From a bacterium (GTDB taxonomy: Bacteria > Actinomycetota > Acidimicrobiia > Spongiisociales > ZC4RG35), in NCBI GenBank assembly GCA_028824015.1, contig JAPPFC010000055.1:104506-168505 (forward strand): 64,000 nt of DNA, in the 5' to 3' direction. The notes under the pieces were generated by a model. The model was not told the origin of the DNA and made no database searches. It saw only the letters and a list, made by a program, of their open reading frames with translations. The translations under genes and the position numbers were made by a program. Positions 17,335-25,374 of the stretch are shown here, piece by piece. Position 1 is the first letter of the stretch. Each line of letters opens with the position of its first letter.

Positions 17335-18195
17335 ATGAATTCACTACCGCGGGCCATGCCGGCCATCATCACTCCCTTCAACGACCAGCAGGAACTCGAT
17401 CTTGACGCTCACCGGCACAACCTGTCCTTCCTGGGCGGACTGGGATACCAGGGCTTCGTTCTGGCCGGATCCACCGGCGAAGGGCCCCTCCTCGAGCCAG
17501 GAGAGCGACGCCGGCTGACGGCCGCCTCCCGGGACAGCGTCGGGGACGACACCTTCCTCCTGTGCGGCATAAACGCCGAGACCAATCGCGAGGCCAGGCG
17601 CCAGATCACCGAAGCGGCGCAGGGTGGAGCCGACGCCGCCCTGGTGTTGACCCCCACCACGCTGTCTCGCAACCGCACCAATTTCGTGAGTGCCTTCTTC
17701 TCGGAAGTGGCCGATGAGTCACCCCTGCCCGTCTTCATCTATTCGGTGCCGCTGGTAACCGCCTACTCGATCCCAATGGAGGCGGTGTGGGAACTGGCCC
17801 AACACCCCAACGTGGTGGGCATGAAGGATTCCAGTGGAGACGCCATCCGTATCCAGCGGACGCTGGCGGGACTTCCGGATAACTTCGCGCTCTACAACGG
17901 GTCGGCCCACTCGGTCACCCTGACGCTCGCCGCCGGAGCCCATGGCGTCATATTGGCGGCCGCCAATTACGTGCCGCGCCTGGGCCTGGAGGTGGTGGCC
18001 GCTGCACTAGAGACGCCTCCGGGGGACATGAAGAAGCAGCATCGCCTGACGGCCGCCAATGACGGGGTGGCGCGCTACGGGATTCCGGGAGTCAAGGCGG
18101 CAGCGGAGATGGTGGGACTGCGGGCCGGCCGGTGCCGGGCTCCCCTGCTGCCGGTCCCCGAGGACGCCCCGGCCGGGTTCGCCCACCTGCTCTAG
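17335..18195 (+). CDS. Dihydrodipicolinate synthase/N-acetylneuraminate lyase family aldolase
   Basis: This is a 286-residue class I aldolase-type TIM barrel. GSTGEGPLLEPGER is the pyruvate-binding loop, YSVPLVTAYSIP holds the conserved tyrosine, and GMKDSSGD carries the Schiff-base lysine. The family also includes KDG aldolases and similar lyases, so a DapA role in lysine synthesis is not assured; no other lysine gene is nearby. The start is the ATG at 17335, since the frame upstream only covers the intergenic region. The 3' end has a shortened C-terminal domain ending in APLLPVPEDAPAGFAHLL. The next gene follows after 64 bases on the same strand. Confidence 0.88.
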   Translation: MNSLPRAMPAIITPFNDQQELDLDAHRHNLSFLGGLGYQGFVLAGSTGEGPLLEPGERRRLTAASRDSVGDDTFLLCGINAETNREARRQITEAAQGGADAALVLTPTTLSRNRTNFVSAFFSEVADESPLPVFIYSVPLVTAYSIPMEAVWELAQHPNVVGMKDSSGDAIRIQRTLAGLPDNFALYNGSAHSVTLTLAAGAHGVILAAANYVPRLGLEVVAAALETPPGDMKKQHRLTAANDGVARYGIPGVKAAAEMVGLRAGRCRAPLLPVPEDAPAGFAHLL

Positions 18196-18259
18196 GCCAA
18201 GCCGCCGGCTGCGATCTCCTCTTCCAGAACACCCTGGAGCAAACGGAGTCATTTGGTAA

Positions 18260-19171
18260 TTGCCCCCTGATACACAGACATCGTGGGAGATACCAGAGCC
18301 CCATGCTGTTCGTACCGCCCGGATGGACGATGGAACGAATATCTTCATCCGGCGGCACGGGAACCCCGGGGGTCCCCGACTCGTGGTGTGCCATGGCAAC
18401 GGTTTGGCCTCCGACGTTTACTACCCGTTCTGGTCACTGTTGACCGGAGAGTGCGACCTGATCGTCTATGACCTCAGGAATCATGGTTGGAACGAGGTCA
18501 CAGCCATCGGCAACCACACCGTACCGCATCTTGTCAGGGATCATGACCTCATCATGGAGGCCGTTGACCGCTACTTCGGGGACAAGCCGAAGGTAGGAGC
18601 CTTCCATTCCGTCTCGGCGCTGATCTCACTCCTGTCTCCGACCAAGGGGAGTGCCTTCGCGGGACGCATCCTGTTTGACGCTCCGCTGTGCAGACCCGGC
18701 CAGACCCGCGAGCAGATGGAAGCAGCCACCACCCGCAACGCGGCGGCCGCCAGGAAACGCAGAGAGCGCTTCGCCAGCACCGAAGAACTCTCACATCGCC
18801 TCCGAGCCGTTCCGGCTTTCTCCCGGGTGGTCCCCGGCGTCCTGGACCTGATGGCGAGGACAACCCTACGCAAGAGTCCCGGCCGCGACCACTACGAACT
18901 GCGCTGCCCCCGGGAATACGAGGCGCGCCTTGCCGAATACGGGGAGATCTACTCCGAGATGGTCGACCTCGGGGAGTTGGCGTCACCGACGAAGGTGCTC
19001 GGCGCCGACCCGTCCGTCCCTTTCTCCTACCTGCCCTCGCTCGACCTGTCTGACATCGTTGCGGTCGATTACGACTACCTCCCCGATGCAACCCACCTCC
19101 TTCAACTGGAGGAGCCCCAGGCGTGCGCCGAAGTGGCGCGGGACTTCATGGACACAGTTCTTCACGCATAG
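18260..19171 (+). CDS. Alpha/beta-hydrolase fold protein, copy B
   Basis: This 303-residue protein is the paralogue of the hydrolase at 1882. The shared segments are WEIPEP, CHGNGLA, YYPFWSLL, the nucleophile elbow FHSVSALISLLSP, SRVVPGVLDLMARTTLR and the histidine in ATHLLQLEEP. The start is TTG at 18260 with GGAG eleven bases upstream; an ATG at 18323 aligns with an ATG of copy A. It lies beyond the PKS start, after an aldolase gene and convergent with the ABC exporter operon. It has no signal peptide or membrane segment. The substrate is unknown. Its near identity to copy A in both core and termini argues for duplication within this lineage. Confidence 0.88.
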   Translation: MPPDTQTSWEIPEPHAVRTARMDDGTNIFIRRHGNPGGPRLVVCHGNGLASDVYYPFWSLLTGECDLIVYDLRNHGWNEVTAIGNHTVPHLVRDHDLIMEAVDRYFGDKPKVGAFHSVSALISLLSPTKGSAFAGRILFDAPLCRPGQTREQMEAATTRNAAAARKRRERFASTEELSHRLRAVPAFSRVVPGVLDLMARTTLRKSPGRDHYELRCPREYEARLAEYGEIYSEMVDLGELASPTKVLGADPSVPFSYLPSLDLSDIVAVDYDYLPDATHLLQLEEPQACAEVARDFMDTVLHA

Positions 19172-19242
19172 GTCCCCGGCGGTCCAGAGTCACCAATGAT
19201 CCAAGCCGGCGTTCGGCCGCCCGGACCTGCCCCACCCCGCGC

Positions 19243-19980
19243 CTACACCGGTCCTCCTGTGTAGGCCTGTATCACTTCTTCGGGAGATCCCTCTCTCCGG
19301 ACACGTCCTTTGTCCAGCCAGATGGCTCGGGAGGCCAGGTCCTGCACCAACTCCATATCGTGGGAGACCAGAATCGTGGCTGCTCCCCGCGCCATCACGC
19401 TTCGCACCCGCTCTCGGGACTTCTCCCGGAAACTCTGGTCTCCCACGCTGAGGATCTCGTCAACCAGGAGGACATCAGGATCGATATCGGTGACGATCGA
19501 GAAGCCCAACCGGGCCAACATCCCCGAAGAAAAGGCCCGGACGGCCACATCCGCAAACTCCGACAGCCCCGCCCAATCGATTATCGGCCCGGCCCGCTCG
19601 GCCATCTCCCGCGGGGACCGGCCCAGGATGGCGCCGTACAGGATGACGTTCTCCGTGGCGGTCAGCTCGGGATTGAAGCCCGCCCCCAACTCGATCAGCG
19701 GCGCCACCAGCCCTCTGACGATCATCCGTCCCCGGGTGGGTGGCAGCACCCGCGCCACCATCTTCATTAGCGTGGACTTGCCGGCTCCGTTGTCTCCGAC
19801 GACGCCCAGCACCTCCCCGTACTCGATCCGGAGGGACAAGTCGCGGATGGCGTGGAGTTCATCGACCTCGGTCTTCCGTCGAAGAGAGCGGATCACCTGC
19901 TCTTTGAAGGTGCCGGGACGGTCCCTGACCAGGGGATACACCAGAGAAACGTCTCGACAGTCGACAGCCGGCGAACTCAC
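19243..19980 (-). CDS. ABC transporter ATPase, polysaccharide/teichoic-acid export type
   Basis: This is a 245-residue ABC ATPase that would power export through the permease encoded just upstream. Walker A is GDNGAGKST, Walker B is DVLLVDEILSVGD, and the signature region reads FSSGMLARLGF in place of the common LSGGQ, as is usual in Wzt/TagH proteins. The sequence GAGFNPELTATENV is also typical of that group. It lacks the extra C-terminal carbohydrate-binding domain found in some Wzt proteins. The start is GTG at 19980, overlapping the permease stop in GTGA; a longer upstream frame lies inside the permease. It ends a four-gene operon. Confidence 0.92.
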   Translation of the reverse strand: MSSPAVDCRDVSLVYPLVRDRPGTFKEQVIRSLRRKTEVDELHAIRDLSLRIEYGEVLGVVGDNGAGKSTLMKMVARVLPPTRGRMIVRGLVAPLIELGAGFNPELTATENVILYGAILGRSPREMAERAGPIIDWAGLSEFADVAVRAFSSGMLARLGFSIVTDIDPDVLLVDEILSVGDQSFREKSRERVRSVMARGAATILVSHDMELVQDLASRAIWLDKGRVRREGSPEEVIQAYTGGPV

Positions 19981-20807
19981 ACCAGCACCGCCAGCCTTCG
20001 CCAAGACCGCGAAAAGGTCCAGGCGCCCCCGAGGAGAGCGACGAGAGACGTCAGGACCATCACCGCCCACATCCACCCTGGAGCGAAGCTTCCCCCGTAG
20101 ACCAGTCCCCGGAACACCTCCAGGTAGGAATAGAGCGGGTTGATGTAGATGAACGGGAGAATCCGTTCAGGAACGATGGTCACCGGGTAGAAGCCGGGAG
20201 TGGCGTACATGGCGAGGGTGAGCAGCACTCCCACTATGTCCAACACATCCCGGTAGGCGACTGCCAGGGAGGCAACCACCATTCCCAGTCCCGCCACGAA
20301 CATGGCGAGGAACAGCAGTGGCACCGGCGCCAGGAGGACCGTGACCGGAATCCCCACCCCGGCGATCAACTGCACCACCAACAGAAGCACGATGTTTATG
20401 GCAAAGTTCACCAGCGCGGCCAGGGCAGGGGCCACCGCAAACACCTCCGCCGGCACATACACCTTTGACAGCGTCCCCGCCGAGCCGACTATCGAGGACC
20501 CCGAGGCCACCACCCCCTGGGAGAAGAAGGTGATGAGCATCACCCCCGACAGCACGTACACCACGTACGGAACGTCGCCGGGGATCTCGAACCGGAAGAT
20601 GGTGCTGAAGACCGCCCACATGACGGCCACAGTCAGCAAGGGGTTGAGAAGAGTCCACCACACTCCCAGCATGGACCTTTTGTAGCGCACCGTCAGGTCC
20701 CGCTGCACCAGGAGTCGCAACAGCCCCCGGTACCGGCGCAGGTTCGTGACCTCGGAGACAATCACCCTCCGAGGCTGGTCCGAGTCGTAATAGGTGTTGT
20801 GGGTCAG
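19977..20807 (-). CDS. ABC-2 type permease, polysaccharide/teichoic-acid export type
   Basis: This integral membrane protein has about six hydrophobic segments and belongs to the ABC2 export family (Wzm/TagG). Typical features are the amphipathic start RRYRGLLRLLVQRDLTVRYK, the segment SMLGVWWTLLNPLL and INPLYSYLEVFRGLVYGG. The 5' end is uncertain. A CTG at 20807 overlaps the stop of the preceding gene as CTGA and gives 276 residues, keeping the YYDSDQPRR segment that family members often have. A GTG at 20765 would give 262 residues, and an ATG at 20927 would overlap the phosphodiesterase gene by 124 bases. Its partner ATPase overlaps its stop by 4 bases. Confidence 0.88.
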   Translation of the reverse strand: MTHNTYYDSDQPRRVIVSEVTNLRRYRGLLRLLVQRDLTVRYKRSMLGVWWTLLNPLLTVAVMWAVFSTIFRFEIPGDVPYVVYVLSGVMLITFFSQGVVASGSSIVGSAGTLSKVYVPAEVFAVAPALAALVNFAINIVLLLVVQLIAGVGIPVTVLLAPVPLLFLAMFVAGLGMVVASLAVAYRDVLDIVGVLLTLAMYATPGFYPVTIVPERILPFIYINPLYSYLEVFRGLVYGGSFAPGWMWAVMVLTSLVALLGGAWTFSRSWRRLAVLV

Positions 20808-21595
20808 GTTCTCCAGAGCCCTCTCCTTTCGAACACCTCCCGCAACAGATCGGGCCGGTCGGTCATGATCCCGTCCACTCCCCGGTTCAACAGCCTTTCC
20901 ATCAGCACCGGGCGGTCGACCGTCCATACATGCACCACGAGTCCCATGCGATGGTAGGCCCGGACGGTTCGTCGGGTGACGAGTGGAACCAGGCCCGATC
21001 GGACCGGAATCTGCAAAGCTGTGTTTTCGGGACGCGCTCTGCGTCCCAGCCAGGCGGCCTTGACCAGTTGCGCGGCCTCCTGTTCCCCGGTGGATGTGGC
21101 CAGGGCGCCCGCCGAGAGCTCGCGCACCCTGGCCAGACGGGCATCGGAAAAGGAGCCGATGATCACCCGGTCGGCCAACTTGAGTCGGCGGATCAGCTTT
21201 AGGAGAGGTTCCTCGGTGTGGTCCGCCTTGAGTTCCAGCACCATGGACAAATCGGGAAACGACCGAGCCACCTCCTCCAAGGTGGGGATTCGCACTCCCC
21301 GTCCCCGGAATGGGAAGTCACGGCGCGGCTGGTGGTTGTACCCGGCGTCCACTCTCTTCACCTCGCTCCAGGACAGATGCGCAATCTCTCCCCGACCGTC
21401 GGATGTCCTCTCCAGGGTCGGGTCGTGGAAACACACCACCGTCCCATCGGACGTCATGCGAAGATCGGTCTCGATCCACTCATACCCCATCTCCACCGTT
21501 CCAGAAAAGGCCTCCATGGTGTTCTCCGGCCACAGCCCTGCCCCTCCCCGATGTGAGATCGCCAGGGGGAGTGTCTGCAACGCCGGGTGGCTCAT
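20804..21595 (-). CDS. Glycerophosphodiester phosphodiesterase family protein
   Basis: This 263-residue TIM barrel hydrolyses glycerophosphodiesters to glycerol-3-phosphate and an alcohol. The motifs are SHRGGAGLWPENT, ETDLRMTSDG and FHDPTLERTS; together they supply the catalytic histidines (His of HRG and of FHD) and the metal-binding acids. VWTVDRP and GVDGIMTDRPD complete the barrel. There is no signal peptide, so it should act in the cytosol. The start is the ATG at 21595, overlapping the preceding stop in ATGA. It is placed between an amidohydrolase-like gene and an exporter of the teichoic-acid type, which hints at handling of glycerophosphate-containing envelope material, though this is only contextual. 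Confidence 0.92.
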   Translation of the reverse strand: MSHPALQTLPLAISHRGGAGLWPENTMEAFSGTVEMGYEWIETDLRMTSDGTVVCFHDPTLERTSDGRGEIAHLSWSEVKRVDAGYNHQPRRDFPFRGRGVRIPTLEEVARSFPDLSMVLELKADHTEEPLLKLIRRLKLADRVIIGSFSDARLARVRELSAGALATSTGEQEAAQLVKAAWLGRRARPENTALQIPVRSGLVPLVTRRTVRAYHRMGLVVHVWTVDRPVLMERLLNRGVDGIMTDRPDLLREVFERRGLWRT

Positions 21596-22830
21596 CCAGA
21601 CTGGCCCACCGCAGTCAGGTCTCCCTCCCGGATCAACTCCCACACCATCGGGAGGTCGGGATGGTACGCCAACTCGTAGAAGTGGGCGACGTCCATGATC
21701 ACCAAATCTCCGATCGCGCCTCTGCCCAGCCATCCCCTGGTCGTGTCGCCCAGCGCCTGGGCGCCTCCGAAGGTGGCGCACCACAACGCCGTCTCGATCG
21801 GGACTTCGCCTGCCTCCGACGCAGCCCAGGCCATAAAGGGCATGGAGGTCACGGACCTCTCGCCGGGCAGGCAGTCGCTGCCCAGCGCCACCGGTATGCC
21901 CAACTCCATGAGGCTGCGAATCGGAAGCCGGGTCCGGAGACTGGCCACCGGCAACACCACCACCGCTCCTCCCTGCAGACGCAGCGCCTCCAGGGTCGAC
22001 TCGTCCAACTCCGTCATGTCCTGGACCGCCAGGGGACGGACCGACCGCACCAGGTCGGAGGGGATCCCGGGTCGGCCGTGCAGCCTGACCCGCTTGCGCA
22101 GACTTCCCATGGAAGCGCACAGCTTCCTCACATCGGCTGAGGAGAACCCTCCCGAACCCACCGTAACGGAGAGCCCGGAGGCGTACTGGGAGACCTCGCG
22201 CAGGATGCTGCGGGCGGCGGGATCGTAGGGAGAGGGAAAACCGGCTTCGGGCCCCACGGTCCAGCTTGTCACGACTTTGACGGGGAGTTGCTCCCCCAGC
22301 ATGGCGGCGACCGAGAGACGCTGTCGATCCTCCTGGGGATCGCCCCGGCTCTTCACCGAGACCGATAGACAGGTTGCCCCACCGGCAAGCAGGCGACCGG
22401 CCCATTCGGCAGCCGTCTCGGGCTCCGTCGCCCCGTTGGACGCCCCCGGACCCCCGGTTCCTCCCGCCACCTGGGAATAGGAGTCCACAAAACCAGGCAC
22501 CGCCACCCGACCCCCGCAATCAAGTCGAGGCAGACCCTCCAGTTGAGGGGGAAGCTCCTTTTCCGCCCCCACCCATGCCACCTTGCCCTTGCGGATCGCC
22601 ACCGCTGCGTCCTCGATGATGCCGAAGAAGTTCCCCCAGGAGGGATCGTTGGTCATCAAACGGCCGATGCCGGTCACCAACCGGTCCATTCCATGCGGTC
22701 GGAGGGCCTCCTGGGCAACCGTGTGGGCGGTGGCGGCGCATTCGTCGCAGATCCCCACCCCTTTGGGACCGGCCACCACGTAAGAACCGGGGCCGGGAAG
22801 CCGGCTGCAGAACGAGCATCTGGCAGACAT
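21592..22830 (-). CDS. ClpX-type zinc finger fused to an amidohydrolase-like (imidazolonepropionase-like) domain lacking metal ligands
   Basis: This is a 412-residue protein with an unusual architecture. Residues 1-45 form a ClpX-type C4 zinc finger: Cys5, Cys8, Cys28 and Cys31 in CSFCSR and ICDECAATAH. The rest resembles cyclic amidohydrolases of the HutI group: composite beta domain, then VPGFVDSYSQ, LPIRSLMELGIPVALGSD and a terminal LGRGAIGDLVIMD. In active members the segment after PGFVD is a HxH metal pair; here it is Tyr118-Ser-Gln120. The HutI-like ADHLE region reads VQDMTEL, so a further ligand is gone; the histidine of LHG and the aspartate of GSD remain. The domain is probably not a normal metal hydrolase. 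It is the first gene of a tightly overlapping four-gene operon. Confidence 0.82.
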   Translation of the reverse strand: MSARCSFCSRLPGPGSYVVAGPKGVGICDECAATAHTVAQEALRPHGMDRLVTGIGRLMTNDPSWGNFFGIIEDAAVAIRKGKVAWVGAEKELPPQLEGLPRLDCGGRVAVPGFVDSYSQVAGGTGGPGASNGATEPETAAEWAGRLLAGGATCLSVSVKSRGDPQEDRQRLSVAAMLGEQLPVKVVTSWTVGPEAGFPSPYDPAARSILREVSQYASGLSVTVGSGGFSSADVRKLCASMGSLRKRVRLHGRPGIPSDLVRSVRPLAVQDMTELDESTLEALRLQGGAVVVLPVASLRTRLPIRSLMELGIPVALGSDCLPGERSVTSMPFMAWAASEAGEVPIETALWCATFGGAQALGDTTRGWLGRGAIGDLVIMDVAHFYELAYHPDLPMVWELIREGDLTAVGQSG

Positions 22831-22952
22831 CTAAAGGATGAGCGTAGACAACCCGGACAAGGACCGGGGGTTACCGCGAGGCTACCGCGACGGACCAACC
22901 GGGTTTGCGCTTTGTTACCGTGGAGATCACCCCGAGCCGAAAGGTCCACTTC

Positions 22953-23726
22953 ATGGAGTGCGGATACGAGTTGGTCGGCGAAGTGGCGGTGTTGACCCTT
23001 CGCCGTCCCTCCCGTTACAACGCGATCACCCTGCCGATGGCCCGGGAACTCACCCGGGCGATAAGACGAGCGGGAACCGAAGCCCGGGCGGCGGTGATCA
23101 CCGGTGAGGGCCGGGCGTTTTGCGCCGGTGCGGACCTCATGAGACTCACCAAGGAAATCGAGGGGGACGAGGATCTCGAGACCATCCTTCACAGCCATTT
23201 TCATCCCCTTATAAACGCCCTTTGGGAGTCGGATATCCCCACTCTGGCGGCGATCAACGGGCCGGCCGCCGGAGCGGGAATGGGTATCGCCCTGTGCTGC
23301 GATCTACGAGTGATGGATCCGGAGTCCTATTTCATGAGCGCTTTCATCCACCTGGGTCTCACTCCCGACTCGGGCACGGCTTGGGTGCTGCCGCGGATGG
23401 TGGGACTGGGAAGGGCGATGGAGATCGTCATGTCCGGGAGAAAGGTGTCCGCACAGGAATCCTTCGACATCGGGCTCTGCAACAAGGTGTCCGCCTCCGG
23501 CCAGGCCCTCGCCCAAGCCTTGGAGTGGGCGGAACGGCTCTGCGACGGGCCAACCTCCGCCTATGGCGCCAATCGACGGCTCCTCTATGAGACCGCGGCG
23601 CTGGGGTTTGCAGAAGGGCTGGCCGCCGAAGCCGTCAGCCAGGGTCGCCTGGGCGAAACGGCGCTCTTCGGTAAGGGTGTGGCGGCTTTCAGGGAGAAGC
23701 GAAAGGCCGATTTCCGCTCCCTGTAG
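22953..23726 (+). CDS. Enoyl-CoA hydratase/isomerase family protein (PaaG-like)
   Basis: This is a 257-residue crotonase-fold enzyme. The oxyanion-hole segments are GEGRAFCAGADL and INGPAAGAGMGIAL. The segment AFIHLGLTPDSGTAWVLPR resembles the PaaG/enoyl-CoA isomerase branch more than the classical hydratase, where a catalytic glutamate is usual at the FIH position. The C terminus ends in FREKRKADF as in most crotonases. The start is taken as the ATG at 22953, with AAAGG eight bases upstream; an in-frame TTG at 22905 would add 16 residues with no family similarity. It is divergent from the zinc-finger amidohydrolase gene. The substrate is not known; ring-opened aryl or branched acyl-CoA are possible. 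Confidence 0.9.
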   Translation: MECGYELVGEVAVLTLRRPSRYNAITLPMARELTRAIRRAGTEARAAVITGEGRAFCAGADLMRLTKEIEGDEDLETILHSHFHPLINALWESDIPTLAAINGPAAGAGMGIALCCDLRVMDPESYFMSAFIHLGLTPDSGTAWVLPRMVGLGRAMEIVMSGRKVSAQESFDIGLCNKVSASGQALAQALEWAERLCDGPTSAYGANRRLLYETAALGFAEGLAAEAVSQGRLGETALFGKGVAAFREKRKADFRSL

Positions 23727-23775
23727 GGGACTTGGTCCGGGCTATCTTTGCGGTGGCCCCCTTAAAATAGGTTCG

Positions 23776-24471
23776 ATGTGTGGCAGGTTCGGCCAGGCCC
23801 GGGGCCCCGATTACTACGGGGAGTACCTGGAAGCCGACGAGATGGTCCCGGAACCTCTGCCTCCCAACTGGAATGTGGCCCCCACCGATCCCGTCTATGC
23901 CTTCCGCCACCGCAAGGGAAGCTTGCGCCTCGAGACCATGCGCTGGGGACTGGTCCCCCATTGGGCCCCGGATCTGAAGACCTTCCACATCAATGCTCGG
24001 TCGGAAACCCTGCGTGATAAACCCCTGTTCCGGGTCGGTCTGACCCGGCGTCGATGCCTGATCCCCGCTGACGGCTTCTACGAGTGGACTTCCCGTTCGA
24101 GAGGTCACGTTCCCTACTGGTTCTTCCGCGCCGACGGAGATCCCCTCCTCTTCGCCGGCCTCTGGGGGGTGCGACGCCATCCGGTGGACGGGGAATGGCT
24201 GGTGTCCTGTTCGATAATCACTGCCCAATCGGAAGGCCCCATCGCCGCCGTCCATCACCGAATGCCGGTGGCGCTGCCCCCGGACCGCTGGGGGCCCTGG
24301 CTGGATCCCGACCTGGACGACGGGGTCGCCGCCCAGGACCTTCTGGTGGGGCCCGAGACCGGAGGATGGGCCACCCACCCGGTTACGCGTCGGGTCAACA
24401 AGGTGAGCAACAACGACCCCACCCTCATCCAGCCGGTCTCCTACCCGGCCGCGCCCACACTGGAAATGTAG
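23776..24471 (+). CDS. SOS response-associated peptidase (SRAP/HMCES/YedK family)
   Basis: This 231-residue protein forms covalent crosslinks with abasic sites in single-stranded DNA and so shields them. The catalytic Cys2 is at the very N terminus (MCGRFG), which fixes the start at the ATG at 23776. Other conserved parts are MRWGLVPHWAPD, NARSETLRDKPLF, RCLIPADGFYEW and HHRMPVALPP, the last with the active-site histidine. It follows the crotonase gene by 49 bases and is followed after 17 bases by a permease; these genes have no evident functional link. Confidence 0.95.
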   Translation: MCGRFGQARGPDYYGEYLEADEMVPEPLPPNWNVAPTDPVYAFRHRKGSLRLETMRWGLVPHWAPDLKTFHINARSETLRDKPLFRVGLTRRRCLIPADGFYEWTSRSRGHVPYWFFRADGDPLLFAGLWGVRRHPVDGEWLVSCSIITAQSEGPIAAVHHRMPVALPPDRWGPWLDPDLDDGVAAQDLLVGPETGGWATHPVTRRVNKVSNNDPTLIQPVSYPAAPTLEM

Positions 24472-24488
24472 AGCAGGCCGCAGTCACG

Positions 24489-25373
24489 ATGACTGGAGCG
24501 ATGATCGGTGACGCGATCTGGCTGTTCGTGGAACTGCTGGCCCTGTTCATTGGGGTCTCCTTCGCCCTGAACCTGCTACAGCGCCGGCTGGGGAACGCCC
24601 GTCTCAAGACGCTGATGGGCGCCAGTCCCCTGAAGGCGGCCCTGAGAGGAATCGCGGTGGGGTTCATTACACCATTCTGCACGTATTCGGCAATCCCGGT
24701 TCTGGTCGCCCTCCGGCAGGCGGGCGTAACAGCCGCCGGGTACGTGGCCTTCGTCGTTGCGGCGCCGGTGCTCGATCCGATTCTCTTCGGAGCGCTGCTG
24801 ATCATCGTGGGGTGGAAAGCTGCTCTCATCTACCTGGGGGTGGCATTTGCGGCCGCGCTCGGCTTGGCGCTGGCGGCGGAGAGAGTGCATCTGGAACGCT
24901 TCATGAAGCCGCTTCCGGTGGCCGCCGGATCGGCCGACTCGACGCCCTGGGCGGGCATCGGTCTCGAGTGGCGTCCGGCCTGGAAGGCCTCCCGGGCCTT
25001 GCTCCGAACCATGTTGCCCCTGCTGGTGGTTGGGGTGGGGATCGGCCTGGCGATCACCGTCTTCCTTCCCGCGGAGACCGTCGCCCGCATCCCGGTGCTG
25101 GCCGGCGATAGCGCCATCCTCGCCGCGGCCGCGGTCGGGACCTTCTTCTATGTCAACACCGAGATATTCGTGCCGATCGCCGACGCCCTCCGGGCGGCGG
25201 GAATCGGGATGGGCGCCATAGTCGCCCTCACCATCGCCGGCGCCGGGTTCAACATCCCCGAATTCGTAATCCTGAGCAAACTGGCCGGCAAGGGAATTCT
25301 GGCCGCATTCGGTCTGTACGTGTTCGGGGTGGCGGTGGTGGGCGGGCTGATCGCCCAGATGCTCGTTGGTTAG
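24489..25373 (+). CDS. Permease of the ArsP/DUF318 type
   Basis: This is a 294-residue membrane protein with about eight hydrophobic segments. It has the layout of the ArsP/DUF318 permease family, with two similar halves. The first half has GFITPFCTYSAIPVLVALRQAG, where the cysteine segment corresponds to the conserved substrate loop, followed by APVLDPILFGALLIIVGW. The second half has AAVGTFFYVNTEIFVPIADAL and AGAGFNIPEFVILSKL. Members export organoarsenicals or divalent metals; the substrate here is not shown. The start is the ATG at 24489. Its stop lies one base from the stop of the next, opposite-strand gene. Confidence 0.82.
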   Translation: MTGAMIGDAIWLFVELLALFIGVSFALNLLQRRLGNARLKTLMGASPLKAALRGIAVGFITPFCTYSAIPVLVALRQAGVTAAGYVAFVVAAPVLDPILFGALLIIVGWKAALIYLGVAFAAALGLALAAERVHLERFMKPLPVAAGSADSTPWAGIGLEWRPAWKASRALLRTMLPLLVVGVGIGLAITVFLPAETVARIPVLAGDSAILAAAAVGTFFYVNTEIFVPIADALRAAGIGMGAIVALTIAGAGFNIPEFVILSKLAGKGILAAFGLYVFGVAVVGGLIAQMLVG

Positions 25374-25374
25374 C

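Noticed and set aside
20804..22519. A 571-codon version of the GDPD gene with a long N-terminal extension
   Set aside because: The extension is an out-of-frame reading of the zinc-finger amidohydrolase gene; the ATG overlapping that gene's stop starts the family sequence exactly.
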